Positions 48,038 through 56,613 are shown, counted from the stretch's first letter. The stretch: DNA of 64,000 nt from an uncultured Microbacterium sp. (GCF_947488465.1 NZ_CANKZA010000005.1:163762-227761); one strand, 5' to 3'. Numbers and translations are program-made. The notes: generated from the sequence alone by a model not told the origin.

Positions 48038-48526
48038 ATGACCCAGGAACGACGCGTGCATCTCTCCCGATCGGCGCGCCCGGCCTACGACGCGCTCGAG
48101 GCCTTTTCGCAGACCGTCGGCACGCTCGCGGCAGATGCGGGAATCGACGATCGCCTCAAGGAGATCGCGCTGATCCACGCCTCGCAGCTCAACGGGTGCG
48201 CGTACTGCGTGCGCGTGCACGTGGATCGTGCGGTGACCGCGGGGATGTCGGCAGATGAGATCGCGCAGATTGCGACGTGGCGAGAGTCGGGAGTCTTCAC
48301 GCCCCGTGAGCGCGCGGCTCTCGAATTGACCGAGTCGTACGTCTTCATCCACGAGGACGGCATCTCCGACGAGGTCTACGACCATGTCGGCGGAATCCTG
48401 ACCGAGGGGGAGTACGTCGCGCTGAGCTGGCTGCTCGTGTCGATCAATGCCTTCAACCGCATCACGATTGCGGGGAAGTATCCCGTGCCGCGCCGGCACG
48501 GGGCCGCGGCGGAACCGTCGGCGTGA
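48038..48526 (+). CDS. Carboxymuconolactone decarboxylase family protein (AhpD-like)
   Basis: 162 aa. The CxxC active site is in QLNGCAYCVRVHVDRA (about residues 50-65), with the conserved His three after the second Cys, matching AhpD-like peroxidase/disulfide reductases rather than a decarboxylase. Coupled by a GTGA overlap to a tyrosine phosphatase gene. Confidence 0.9.
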   Translation: MTQERRVHLSRSARPAYDALEAFSQTVGTLAADAGIDDRLKEIALIHASQLNGCAYCVRVHVDRAVTAGMSADEIAQIATWRESGVFTPRERAALELTESYVFIHEDGISDEVYDHVGGILTEGEYVALSWLLVSINAFNRITIAGKYPVPRRHGAAAEPSA

Positions 48527-49233
48527 CGGTCCCTGGCACCCTCAACTTCCGCGATGTCGGCGGGCTCCCCGCCGCCGGGTTCGTCACGCGCGAGGGTGTC
48601 CTTTTCCGCTCCGGCAACCTGGCACGGCTCGCGGACGACGGGCGCGGAGCGCTGGGCGCGCTCGGCATCCGCCGCATCGTCGACCTGCGTGAGGATGATG
48701 AACTCGCGCGGGACCCCAGCCTGGTCGGCGGTCTTGACATCGAGACGGTGCGCGCTCCCCTGTTCCTGGGGTCCACGGCGTCGTTCTTCACGCACGATGT
48801 GTCGCTCGCTGAGATGTACCGGGGTCTCATCGACGACGCCGCCGAACGCATCGTCGAGGTCGTGCGAGCGGTGCTGGCCGATCAACCCGTCCTGGTGCAT
48901 TGCACGGTGGGCAAGGATCGCACGGGGGTGGCAGTCGCCCTCATCCTCGCTGCCGTCGGCGTCGACGAGGAAGCGGTGATCGCCGACTATGCGCGCACCG
49001 AGACCCTCCTGCCCGCGGAGCGCAATGAACGGGTCGTCTCGTTTCTCCGGGGGCTGCATCCCGAAGCTGTCCACCTCGAAGAACTCGCCACGCGGTCGCC
49101 GGCGCCGGTGATGCGGGGGATGCTCGCGGACCTGAGTGCGCGCTTCGGCGCGCCGGTGGAGTACCTGCGCGCCCACGGGCTGACCGACCCCGAGATCGTC
49201 GAACTGCGTCGGGTACTGGTGCACGTCCACTGA
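48523..49233 (+). CDS. Tyrosine protein phosphatase, MptpB/Iph type
   Basis: 236 aa, GTG start overlapping the previous stop. P-loop HCTVGKDRTGVAVAL (about residue 127) with the K-D-R insert is the MptpB/triple-specificity signature. N-terminal LNFRDVGGL and RSGNLARL are also diagnostic. MptpB-like enzymes can act on phosphotyrosine, phosphoserine and phosphoinositides. No signal peptide. Confidence 0.92.
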   Translation: MTVPGTLNFRDVGGLPAAGFVTREGVLFRSGNLARLADDGRGALGALGIRRIVDLREDDELARDPSLVGGLDIETVRAPLFLGSTASFFTHDVSLAEMYRGLIDDAAERIVEVVRAVLADQPVLVHCTVGKDRTGVAVALILAAVGVDEEAVIADYARTETLLPAERNERVVSFLRGLHPEAVHLEELATRSPAPVMRGMLADLSARFGAPVEYLRAHGLTDPEIVELRRVLVHVH

Positions 49234-49242
49234 GGTCGACGC

Positions 49243-49261
49243 TAAGGTGAGGCTCCCCTTC
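49243..49261 (+). promoter_or_regulatory. IdeR/DtxR-like iron box before the SIP-domain gene
   Basis: TAAGGTGAGGCTCCCCTTC agrees with the 19-bp consensus TTAGGTTAGGCTAACCTAA at 13 positions and is itself a near palindrome (AAGG.GAG G CTC.CCTT). It overlaps the -35 region of a TATAGT promoter (49271-49276), where a repressor would block transcription when iron is plentiful. Confidence 0.6.
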
Positions 49262-49270
49262 CTTCGGGGG

Positions 49271-49276
49271 TATAGT
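49271..49276 (+). promoter_or_regulatory. -10 box TATAGT before the SIP-domain gene
   Basis: TATAGT lies 10 bases after the iron box and nine bases before the ATG; GGGAG serves as ribosome site. Confidence 0.5.
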
Positions 49277-49285
49277 GGGAGCACG

Positions 49286-49750
49286 ATGACCGCACTCGCC
49301 CCGCACAACGACACCGCCTGCAAGGCGTCTCGTCACACGCGGGTGCAGCACCTGATCACGGCGGACGAGTCGTCGCTCGCTGAGCTCGAGGTGCTGCTGG
49401 CGACGTTGCCGATCTGCTCGACGGGCCGCGTGTTCATCGAGGTGACCGATGCCGCTTCGGCCCGGGACATCACCGTTCCGGCACGGATGATCGTCACCTG
49501 GCTCGACCGCTCCCGCCGCTCGGGTAACCCCGGATCCGGCCGCTCCTGCGCCCCCGGGCAAGCCCTCGCACGCGCCGTGACGGCCTGGGCAGACGAGATG
49601 CTGTGCGATGGGTCCGACGGCACTCGCGTCTCCCTCCTGGGCGGCTTCCTCGGGACAGCCGACATCTTTGAGCACCTCACGACGCGTCGCGGTGTCGCCG
49701 TCGACGCGATCCACGTGCCCGAACGCTTCAGTGTTGCCCTCGCGCGCTGA
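49286..49750 (+). CDS. Stand-alone SIP domain protein (siderophore-interacting C-terminal domain)
   Basis: 154 aa from the ATG of TALAPHNDTACK. It corresponds to the NAD(P)H-binding half of siderophore-interacting ferric reductases: LITADESSLAELEVLLATLP and GRVFIEVTD with a later WLDR. The FAD-binding half is absent and no such gene is adjacent. An IdeR-like box upstream supports a role in iron use. Whether it is enzymatically active alone is unknown. Confidence 0.75.
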   Translation: MTALAPHNDTACKASRHTRVQHLITADESSLAELEVLLATLPICSTGRVFIEVTDAASARDITVPARMIVTWLDRSRRSGNPGSGRSCAPGQALARAVTAWADEMLCDGSDGTRVSLLGGFLGTADIFEHLTTRRGVAVDAIHVPERFSVALAR

Positions 49751-50194
49751 TCAGCGGCGGACGTAGTTCCCGTCTTCGAGACCCGCGAGGATCTCGAACC
49801 TGTTCGTGAGCGGATTGCGCCCGGCGAGCAGATACAGGATCGGCATGAGAAAGCCGTACCGTCGCCACTGCCTCGCGTGGACGGCCTCGTGGCGGAGGAC
49901 CGCATCGGTCACGCGCGCCTCGCCGGTGAGAAAGCACGTTCCGACGCAGACACCGCCGCGCCGGAATGCCCAGTTCGGCATGCCGGTGAACACCCACAGC
50001 CCGGCCCGGTGCTCGATGCGTCCCGTCGAGAGCAGCGATCCCCACAGGAACCCGACCGATGTACCCCACCAGGAGCCGACGAGGCTCACGGGTGAGTCGA
50101 GCAGGAACGAGGGGAGTGCGGCATCCATGCGGGCGCCCCGGTCGACTGCGCGCTGCGCGCGGTCCTGCCATCCGACCGGCGGTGCGGCGATCAC
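49751..50194 (-). CDS. HExxH motif protein of unknown function
   Basis: 147 aa. HEAVHARQW at about residues 102-110 is a zinc-protease-like HExxH, followed by MPILYLLAGRNPLTNRFE, where the E in NRFE could be a third ligand; similar HExxH...NPFE proteins are widespread and unstudied. Two hydrophobic stretches (LVGSWWGTSVGFLWGSLL and FLMPILYLLAG) may touch the membrane. Homologues are often annotated 'Fe-S oxidoreductase', which is not supported: only two cysteines are present. Overlaps the arginase-like gene by ATGA. Confidence 0.72.
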   Translation of the reverse strand: MIAAPPVGWQDRAQRAVDRGARMDAALPSFLLDSPVSLVGSWWGTSVGFLWGSLLSTGRIEHRAGLWVFTGMPNWAFRRGGVCVGTCFLTGEARVTDAVLRHEAVHARQWRRYGFLMPILYLLAGRNPLTNRFEILAGLEDGNYVRR

Positions 50195-51000
50195 GTGAGA
50201 GCCCCGAGAACGCGCAGAATCGTGCCGAGGTCATCGACGGCGGCAGCGGGCGAGGAAGGGGCGAAGCCGGCGATCGAGGCGCCCACGAGGTGCGCATGGC
50301 CACGGATAGCGACGATCGCGCCGGTCAGCTGCTCCAGCGACAGGCCGAACGGGACAGGCAAGGCCACGGCTCCCAGCACCGCCGGGTCGAGGACGTCCAG
50401 GTCGACGTGGATGTAGACCGAGGTGCCGCCGGTCGCGCGGACGGCAGCGGTCAGTGCGGTCGGGTCGGCGAGATCGGCGATGCGGACGGTGCGCAGGCCC
50501 CGCTCCTGGACGAACTCCCACTCGGCGTCGTCGAACGCACGCGCCCCGGCGAGGATGACGCGGTCGCGCGAGACGCCGCCGGACGGCAGATCGACCCTGT
50601 CGAAGGTCGCTCGCAGTGCCATGCCGGCCAAGGAACCGGACTCGCTCGACGCGGGTGAATGCAGGTCGGCGTGTGCGTCGAACCAGACGACCACGAGGTC
50701 GTCGTGCCGCGACGCGGCGTGCGCGATGGCCGGGACCGCGATCCCGCAGTCGCCGCCGATGACGATCGCCGGCTCGTCGGATGCGTCGAGGGCTTCCGTC
50801 ACGTTCTCAGCGACGCGGTTCACCGCGCTGAAACGTCGGATGCCGGTCCCCAGCGACTCGCCGGCCTCGATCGGCACGTCGACACGGACCGTCGCCGCGC
50901 GCGGCAGGTCGCCGGCGATCGCCTCGGCCCCGTCGATCAACTGCATCGCTCGAGTGGAGGGAGAGCCCTGCCACTGCGGGGCCACCAGGTATCGCGTCAT
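50191..51000 (-). CDS. Arginase/agmatinase family protein lacking the first metal histidine
   Basis: 269 aa from the ATG of TRYLVAPQW. The ureohydrolase fold is shown by DAHADLHS (DAHxD intact) and HVDLDVLDP (third metal motif). The first motif, normally GGDH, reads GGDCG, so a manganese-ligand histidine is replaced by cysteine. Activity on arginine or agmatine is therefore uncertain. Coupled to the downstream HExxH gene. Confidence 0.85.
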   Translation of the reverse strand: MTRYLVAPQWQGSPSTRAMQLIDGAEAIAGDLPRAATVRVDVPIEAGESLGTGIRRFSAVNRVAENVTEALDASDEPAIVIGGDCGIAVPAIAHAASRHDDLVVVWFDAHADLHSPASSESGSLAGMALRATFDRVDLPSGGVSRDRVILAGARAFDDAEWEFVQERGLRTVRIADLADPTALTAAVRATGGTSVYIHVDLDVLDPAVLGAVALPVPFGLSLEQLTGAIVAIRGHAHLVGASIAGFAPSSPAAAVDDLGTILRVLGALT

Positions 51001-51029
51001 GGCTCTATCCTCTCGCGCACGGACGACGA

Positions 51030-51061
51030 CGCGGCGCCGAGCCCGAAGGCCCGGCGCCGCG
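51030..51061 (-). terminator. GC-rich hairpin after pspA
   Basis: 10-bp arms (51030-51039 and 51052-51061, CGCGGCGCCG) around a 12-base loop, 15 bases beyond the pspA stop. No T-tract. Confidence 0.6.
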
Positions 51062-51075
51062 CGCACCCACCGGTC

Positions 51076-51813
51076 TTACTGTTCGATCGCCGCGGTGCTC
51101 GGGCCACCGGCCTTCAGTGCGGCCAGGCGTGCCTCGACCTCGGTGAGCTCGCCGACGTCATCCAGCGAGGAGAACTGCGCGTCGAGGCTCGACGCTGCCA
51201 GCTCCGCCTTGCCGGAGGCCAGGGCCTCCTGGCGGCGGACCTTGTCTTCGAAACGGCCGAGCTCGCTCGTCGGGTCGAGCACGTCGATCGACTTGACCGC
51301 GTCGTGGACCTTGTTCTGCGCCTCCGCCGACTTGGCGCGGGCGAGCAACTCGGAGCGCTTCGAGCGCAGCTCTTCGAGCTTGCCCTTCATGCCGTTGAGG
51401 CCGTCCTTGAGCTTGTCGACGACCTCGGTCTGCGCCGCAATCGCCGGGGCGATCGCGTGCGCTTCGTTCTCTTCGCTGATCTGGCGCTGCAGCGCGATCT
51501 TCGCGAGGTTGTCGAACTTGTCGGCGTCGGTGGCGTTGCCGCTCGTGCGCAGCTCGTCGGCCTTCTTGCTCGCGGCGAGGGCCTTGTTGCCCCACTCGGT
51601 GGCCGACTTGACGTCTTCCTCGTGGTCACGCTCGAGAAGGCGGAGGTTGCCGATCGTCTCGGCGATGGCCGACTCTGCGTCGGCGATGTTGTTGGTGTAG
51701 TCGCGCACGAGCTGGTCGAGCATCTTCTGCGGGTCTTCCGCAGAGTCGAGCAAGGCGTTGATGTTCGCCTTCATGAGCGTGGAGATGCGACCGAAAATGG
51801 ACTGCTTTGCCAT
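51076..51813 (-). CDS. pspA: PspA/IM30 phage-shock-type protein
   Basis: 245 aa, long coiled coil from about residue 25 to 185 (e.g. LLERDHEEDVKSATEWGNKAL; LKDGLNGMKGKLEELRSKRSELLARAKSAEAQ). The N-terminal IFGRISTLMKANINALLDSAEDP is the conserved amphipathic helix. PspA/ESCRT-III-like proteins repair membrane and bind its inner face. AAGGA lies upstream. It follows the TPM-domain gene by 72 bases on the same strand, suggesting a joint envelope-stress unit. Confidence 0.93.
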   Translation of the reverse strand: MAKQSIFGRISTLMKANINALLDSAEDPQKMLDQLVRDYTNNIADAESAIAETIGNLRLLERDHEEDVKSATEWGNKALAASKKADELRTSGNATDADKFDNLAKIALQRQISEENEAHAIAPAIAAQTEVVDKLKDGLNGMKGKLEELRSKRSELLARAKSAEAQNKVHDAVKSIDVLDPTSELGRFEDKVRRQEALASGKAELAASSLDAQFSSLDDVGELTEVEARLAALKAGGPSTAAIEQ

Positions 51814-51885
51814 CGGTTTTCCTTTTCTATACGGGTGGATGGAGGTGAACGGCGGATGCCGGTGAGGAAGGGGTGATGCGGATGG

Positions 51886-53910
51886 TCAGAAGCGTCCCCC
51901 TCCGCGGCGGCTGCGCGTGCCGCCGCCGCCGAAACTGCCGGGACGGGGGCCACCGCCGCCACCGCCCCCGAACATTCCGCCCCCGCCGCCGAACATGCCG
52001 CCGCCGGAACTGCGGCCGCCGCCGCCGAGGAGGGAGTTGATCAGGATGCCGCCGAGGACGGCGTTCATCATGTTGCCGCCGCCGCCGGAGCCGCCGCCCC
52101 CGAGCATGCCGCCACCGCCGAGCATGCCGCCGCCCTGGAAGGCGCCGACATCGTTCTGCGCGTGGTGGATCGCCTGCGCGGCCAGATCGTTTGCGCGTTG
52201 CGCGGCAGACAGCGCCTGCGCGGGATCGCTGTGCTGCAGCTGACGCGCCTGCACAAGCGACGCGCCGGCTTCGGCGAGCCGGGTGCGCGCTGTGGCACCG
52301 ATCGCGCCGCGACGCGAGGTGATGAAATCTTCCGCGGCAGAAACCTGGCCCTGTGCCTGGGTGAGAAGCATCCCGAGCTGTTGGCTCGCCCGCTGAGCCT
52401 TCTGCTGGGCGTCGCGGACGCCTTCCAGAAGAGCATCGATCTGCGCGTTCGCCTGGTCGAGTCCTTCGAGTGCGAACAGAGGCCGCCGCGCGGATCCGCT
52501 GAGCAGTGCACGGCCGGCTTCGACCTGCTGGCGGGTCGCGGCGATGACGGGAGCCAGACGACCGTCCGGGTCGGGGAGGGCGCTGGCCGTGGCGAGGTCC
52601 GTGTCGAGCTCGGCGAGGAGGCGGGCGGCATCCTGATCACCCTGAGCAAGGTCGGCGCCGAGCTTCTCGACGGCATCATGGAGGAGCTTCGCCTCGCCGA
52701 TCGCATCCTCCGCCGCGCGGATGCCGACTGCCGCGCGTGCGCCGTCACCGGAGCCGATGGCCGATTGCGCTTTCTGCAACTGCTCGTCGGCGAACGACAA
52801 CAGTTGTGCCGCGTGTTCGGGATTGCCGACGACCGTGGCCAGGGCCTGCGGCGCGTAGCTCTGCGCCAGGGTGGCGATGCGCGCCGCGGCGGTCGTGTGC
52901 ACCCCGCCGACGGTCTCCCGCAGCGCCTGCACTCGGGCGAGAGCTTCGGGAGCGTTCTGCTCGAGCTTGCGGAGCTCGTCGAAGGATTGCGCCTTGTCAT
53001 CGAGCTCGTGGTTGGCGTGCGCGCACAACTCGAGGATCTGTGCGTTCCACTGCCGTGTCGCTTCCTCGGAGTCGGGGGCGTCGTCGTCGAGTTGTTGCTT
53101 GAGGGTGAAGGCCTGGCTGAGGTCGTCCTTGGCCTGGGCGACGGCCGCGTGATACTCGGCGGTCGCTTCGGCGCCGAACTGCGCTTCGGCGAAGCCCAGT
53201 TCTTGCTCGCTCGTCTTGATCGCGTCGTCGGTGTGGACGAGCGCGGAGGATGCGCGACGACTGAGCTCTTCGGTCGACAGTTGGGCGAGCTCGTCCGTGG
53301 TGGACGAGGGGGAGGCATCTACCGGACGTGCCGACTTCTTGCGCGCGCGCACCACGATCCAGATGACGAGGGCCGCGAGCGCCACCAGCGCGATGACGAG
53401 AACGATCGGGAGCAACGACGAACCGCCGGACGATTCGCCGCCGGTGACGGCGCCTTCCAAGCCGTCGGCGGCGGCCGTGGCCGCGCCCGCCCAATCCTCG
53501 TCGCGGAGTTCGGGGAGGATGTTCGACTGTTCGATGGAGGTGAGGCGGTCGGCGCTCACCGGCCCCGTCGAGTCGCCCGAAAGGTAGAACTGCCGACCGT
53601 CGGTCGCGATCGCCAAGAGGTACTGCGTCGGACCCAAGCCGTTGTTGCTCGCCGTTTGATTCGTCCACTCTTCGGGGTCGCTGGGATTGGTGAACTGATC
53701 CACGTAGACGACCCACAGGTCGATACCCGACGCGGGGAGGGTACTCAGACGCTCCGCGACGGCAGTCTCCTCAGTCGAGCTCAGGACGTCGGACTGGTCG
53801 AGCACGGGGGAGCCGCCGAGCGTCACCGGGTCGGTCGCCATCGCCCCTGCACCGCCCCCGAGGACAATCGCCGCCGCTGCGACCAACGTGAGAGGCCAGT
53901 GCGCGCGCAT
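51886..53910 (-). CDS. TPM-domain membrane protein with long helical C-terminus
   Basis: 674 aa from the ATG of RAHWPLTLVAA. Signal peptide to about residue 24; TPM domain about 30-165 (VLDQSDVLSSTEETAVAERL; LLAIATDGRQFYLSG); membrane segment about 180-202 (LLPIVLVIALVALAALVIWIVV) with basic RARKKSAR after it. A helical cytoplasmic region (about 220-590) follows, then a Gly-rich tail (GGGMLGGGG). TPM proteins occur with PspA and in photosystem II repair. The helical region is paralogous to the soluble protein at 4889-6214. Confidence 0.88.
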   Translation of the reverse strand: MRAHWPLTLVAAAAIVLGGGAGAMATDPVTLGGSPVLDQSDVLSSTEETAVAERLSTLPASGIDLWVVYVDQFTNPSDPEEWTNQTASNNGLGPTQYLLAIATDGRQFYLSGDSTGPVSADRLTSIEQSNILPELRDEDWAGAATAAADGLEGAVTGGESSGGSSLLPIVLVIALVALAALVIWIVVRARKKSARPVDASPSSTTDELAQLSTEELSRRASSALVHTDDAIKTSEQELGFAEAQFGAEATAEYHAAVAQAKDDLSQAFTLKQQLDDDAPDSEEATRQWNAQILELCAHANHELDDKAQSFDELRKLEQNAPEALARVQALRETVGGVHTTAAARIATLAQSYAPQALATVVGNPEHAAQLLSFADEQLQKAQSAIGSGDGARAAVGIRAAEDAIGEAKLLHDAVEKLGADLAQGDQDAARLLAELDTDLATASALPDPDGRLAPVIAATRQQVEAGRALLSGSARRPLFALEGLDQANAQIDALLEGVRDAQQKAQRASQQLGMLLTQAQGQVSAAEDFITSRRGAIGATARTRLAEAGASLVQARQLQHSDPAQALSAAQRANDLAAQAIHHAQNDVGAFQGGGMLGGGGMLGGGGSGGGGNMMNAVLGGILINSLLGGGGRSSGGGMFGGGGGMFGGGGGGGPRPGSFGGGGTRSRRGGGRF

Positions 53911-54102
53911 GGGGTCCTTTCCGCCACGGGGGACACCGGAAACCGTCCCCCGCGAACACCCTATTCCCCGCGGCGTATGAGCAAAAGTCCTCATCGACCG
54001 CAGATGAACAGCGTCGATGAATGCGACGTGAGGACGGTGGGAGCGGGGAGTCGCTCCCGGCCTCGACGGTGCTGCACGGTATGTTTCGCAGTCGGAGGAA
54101 TC
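53911..54102. other. Intergenic region between TPM and DUF3097 genes
   Basis: 192 bases with divergent promoters; includes GGAGGA before the DUF3097 ATG. Nothing else was recognised. Confidence 0.4.
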
Positions 54103-54936
54103 ATGGACGACAGATACGGCGGAGATGTGCTGGCCCGCGGATGGCGCGACGCCGGCCGCCGCGTCGTGCCCGAGGTCGCAGCCGAACGCGACCTCGTCGT
54201 CGAAGTCGCCTCGGACGGATTCTGCGGCGCGGTGACGCGCATCCAGTCGGGAACCGTCGAACTCGAGGATCGACTCGGGCGCCGCCGGCTCTTCCCGCTC
54301 GGCGGAGGATTCCTCGTCGACGGCGAGGCCGTCGTGCTGACCCTGCCGAAACCGGCGGCCCCCACCGGTCCCGCGCGCACGGCATCCGGATCGTTCGCCG
54401 CGCCGCAGACGCGGGCACGGGTCGCCCGAGGATCCCGCATCCTCGTCGAGGGGCGTCATGACGCCGAACTCGTCGAGAAAGTGTGGGGTGATGACCTGCG
54501 CGTCGAGGGCGTCGTCGTGGAATACCTCCAGGGTGTCGACCTCCTCGCTGCGGCCCTCGACGACGAGCCGCCGGGACCGGATCGTCGCTACGGGGTGTTG
54601 GTCGATCACCTTGTCGCCGGATCGAAAGAGTCGCGCGTCGCGCAAGAGATCGAACGCGGCCCGCACGGGAAATACCTGCGGATCGTCGGGCATCCCCACA
54701 TCGACGTGTGGCAGTGCGTGACCCCGCAGGCGCTCGGGATTGCGGCGTGGCCCGACGTCCCCCGGGGGATCGAGTGGAAGGTCGGCGTGAGCCGTGCCCT
54801 CGGCTGGCCCGCGCGCGATCAGGCCGACATCGCACGCACGTGGCAGCGGATCCTCCGCTCTGTGAAGAGCTATCGGGACCTCGACCCGGCTCTCCTCGGG
54901 CGCGTGGAAGAACTGATCGACTTCGTCACGCAGTAA
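54103..54936 (+). CDS. DUF3097 family protein
   Basis: 277 aa, GGAGGAATC upstream. An actinobacterial DUF3097 protein: MDDRYGGDVLARGWRDA at the start, a barrel-like part near residues 35-85, then a Toprim-like core with ILVEGRHDAELVEKVWGDDL (acidic E in VEGRHDAE, about residue 115) and VLVDHLVAGSKESR. The Toprim-like E and D...D suggest nucleic-acid chemistry, but no function is known. Ends just before trmB. Confidence 0.85.
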   Translation: MDDRYGGDVLARGWRDAGRRVVPEVAAERDLVVEVASDGFCGAVTRIQSGTVELEDRLGRRRLFPLGGGFLVDGEAVVLTLPKPAAPTGPARTASGSFAAPQTRARVARGSRILVEGRHDAELVEKVWGDDLRVEGVVVEYLQGVDLLAAALDDEPPGPDRRYGVLVDHLVAGSKESRVAQEIERGPHGKYLRIVGHPHIDVWQCVTPQALGIAAWPDVPRGIEWKVGVSRALGWPARDQADIARTWQRILRSVKSYRDLDPALLGRVEELIDFVTQ

Positions 54937-54965
54937 GGAGCGGCGGTGCCGACGCGCACCGGCGA

Positions 54966-54971
54966 TACCCT
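54966..54971 (+). promoter_or_regulatory. -10 box TACCCT, leaderless promoter of trmB
   Basis: TACCCT ends six bases before the ATG at 54978. Confidence 0.5.
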
Positions 54972-54977
54972 GGACGG

Positions 54978-55727
54978 ATGCCGCATTCCGACGCTCCCGA
55001 ACCACCCGCCGAGTCTCGGTTCCGGGCCGAACCGGTCTCTTTCGTCCGGCGCAGCGGGCGCATGACCGACGGGCAAGAACGCGCGTGGGCGGAGCACGCG
55101 CCGTTCTATGTCATCGAGGTCGAGCGGGGCGAAGCGGTCACCAGCATCCGTCCCGGCACGCCGATCACTCCGGCTTCCGTCTTCGGCCGGTCGGCGCCGC
55201 TCATCGTCGAGATCGGTTCCGGCCAGGGACACGCCATCGTGCACGCGGCGCGTACGCGACCGGAGGCCGACTTCCTCGCGGTCGAGGTGTTCGTCGCCGG
55301 GCTCGCGCGCACGATGCTCGACGCCGAGCGAGCCGATGTGCGAAACCTCCGCCTCGTGGAGGGGAACGCTCCCGAAGTCCTCGAACATTTGCTGCCGGAG
55401 GCGTCGGTCGACGAACTGTGGATCTTCTTCCCCGATCCGTGGCACAAGTCCAAGCACACCAAGCGCCGCCTGGTCGCACCACCGTTCCCGGCGCTGGCGG
55501 CGCGCGTGCTGCGCGATGGCGGCATCCTGCGGCTCGCGACGGACTGGGAAGACTACGCACGGCAGATGCGGCACGTGCTCGGCGAGGCCGACGATTTCGA
55601 GCCGATGTTCGACGGCGACTGGGGCGAGCGGTTCGAGGGCCGGATCATGACGGCGTTCGAGCGCAAGGGCCTCGCGAAAGGCCGTGATATCCGCGACCTC
55701 GCCTACCGCCGCAGTCCGCGAGGCTGA
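54978..55727 (+). CDS. trmB: tRNA (guanine-N7)-methyltransferase
   Basis: 249 aa. SAM motif IVEIGSGQGHAIVHAARTRP (about residue 77) and the tRNA-recognition motif FFPDPWHKSKHTKRRL (about residue 150) are intact. Methylates G46 of tRNA. The N-terminus (VSFVRRSGRMTDGQERAW) is the usual TrmB opening. Followed three bases later by a membrane protein gene. Confidence 0.96.
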   Translation: MPHSDAPEPPAESRFRAEPVSFVRRSGRMTDGQERAWAEHAPFYVIEVERGEAVTSIRPGTPITPASVFGRSAPLIVEIGSGQGHAIVHAARTRPEADFLAVEVFVAGLARTMLDAERADVRNLRLVEGNAPEVLEHLLPEASVDELWIFFPDPWHKSKHTKRRLVAPPFPALAARVLRDGGILRLATDWEDYARQMRHVLGEADDFEPMFDGDWGERFEGRIMTAFERKGLAKGRDIRDLAYRRSPRG

Positions 55728-55730
55728 CCG

Positions 55731-56582
55731 GTGCCGGCGCATACCGCCACGGGCATGCGTCCGCACGTGTCGCTCGGAACCCTCCCGGCGGTGCTGGTCT
55801 GTCTCGCCGCTCCCGCGCTGTTCGTCGCGCGACTGCCGTGGCTCGGGTGGGCGTTCCTCGCGGTCGGGATGATCGTCGCGCTCGCCATCGAACGCCGGGG
55901 CGTGGCGGCATCCGGCCCCTCGCTCACGCGCGACCTGTCGCTCATCACGGTCGGGCTTCTGATCGTGAGCGTCATCGACCTCGCCGCGAAACTCGACAAC
56001 CTGTCGATGGTGCGCTTCACGCTGGCGCTCGGCGGTGCCGTGCTCGTACCGTACGCGATCTCACGCTGGGTCTACCGTGATCGCGCGATCCGCTTCCCGT
56101 GGCGCGGCGGCGGGCGGTGGAAACGCTGGCAGTGGGGCTGGCTGGCGGCCGTGTTGGTGCTCGGTTGGCTGATTCTGCCGTTCTACTTCATCAGTTCCGG
56201 TGTCTACCTGAACTGGCCGGTGGTGGATACCCCTGACCTGATCGCGCGCCTGTTCGTCGGCGTCGGGGCCGTCGGCATCTGGGACGAGCTGTTCTTCATC
56301 TGCACGGTGTTCGCGCTGTTGCGACGCCATTTCTCCGACGGTGCCGCGAACATCCTGCAGACCATCGTGTTCGTGTCGTTCCTCTGGGAACTCGGCTATC
56401 GGTCGTGGGGGCCGGTGCTGACGATCCCGTTCGCCCTGCTGCAAGCGATCATCTTCTTGAAGACGCGCTCGCTCGGCTATGTCGTGACGGTGCATCTCCT
56501 GTTCGACGCGGTCGTCTTCGCGGTGCTCGTTCATGCGCACAATCCCGGCCTGCTCGACGCGTTCTTCCTGATCTCGCCGTGA
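55731..56582 (+). CDS. CPBP-like integral membrane protein
   Basis: 283 aa, GTG start, about eight hydrophobic segments. The C-terminal third resembles a CPBP (Abi/CAAX protease-like) domain: GIWDELFFICTVFALLRRHFS, SFLWELGYRSWG and VHLLFDAVVF. The catalytic EExxxR of true CPBP proteases is incomplete (single E, no R), so it may be inactive. Probably transcribed with trmB. Substrate unknown. Confidence 0.75.
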   Translation: MPAHTATGMRPHVSLGTLPAVLVCLAAPALFVARLPWLGWAFLAVGMIVALAIERRGVAASGPSLTRDLSLITVGLLIVSVIDLAAKLDNLSMVRFTLALGGAVLVPYAISRWVYRDRAIRFPWRGGGRWKRWQWGWLAAVLVLGWLILPFYFISSGVYLNWPVVDTPDLIARLFVGVGAVGIWDELFFICTVFALLRRHFSDGAANILQTIVFVSFLWELGYRSWGPVLTIPFALLQAIIFLKTRSLGYVVTVHLLFDAVVFAVLVHAHNPGLLDAFFLISP

Positions 56583-56607
56583 TCAGTGCCTGCCCAGGTG
56601 TGCGGTC

Positions 56608-56613
56608 TAGGCT
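56608..56613 (+). promoter_or_regulatory. -10 box TAGGCT of the decayed SMR gene
   Basis: TAGGCT lies 25 bases before the riboswitch-like segment, a normal promoter position for it. Confidence 0.4.
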
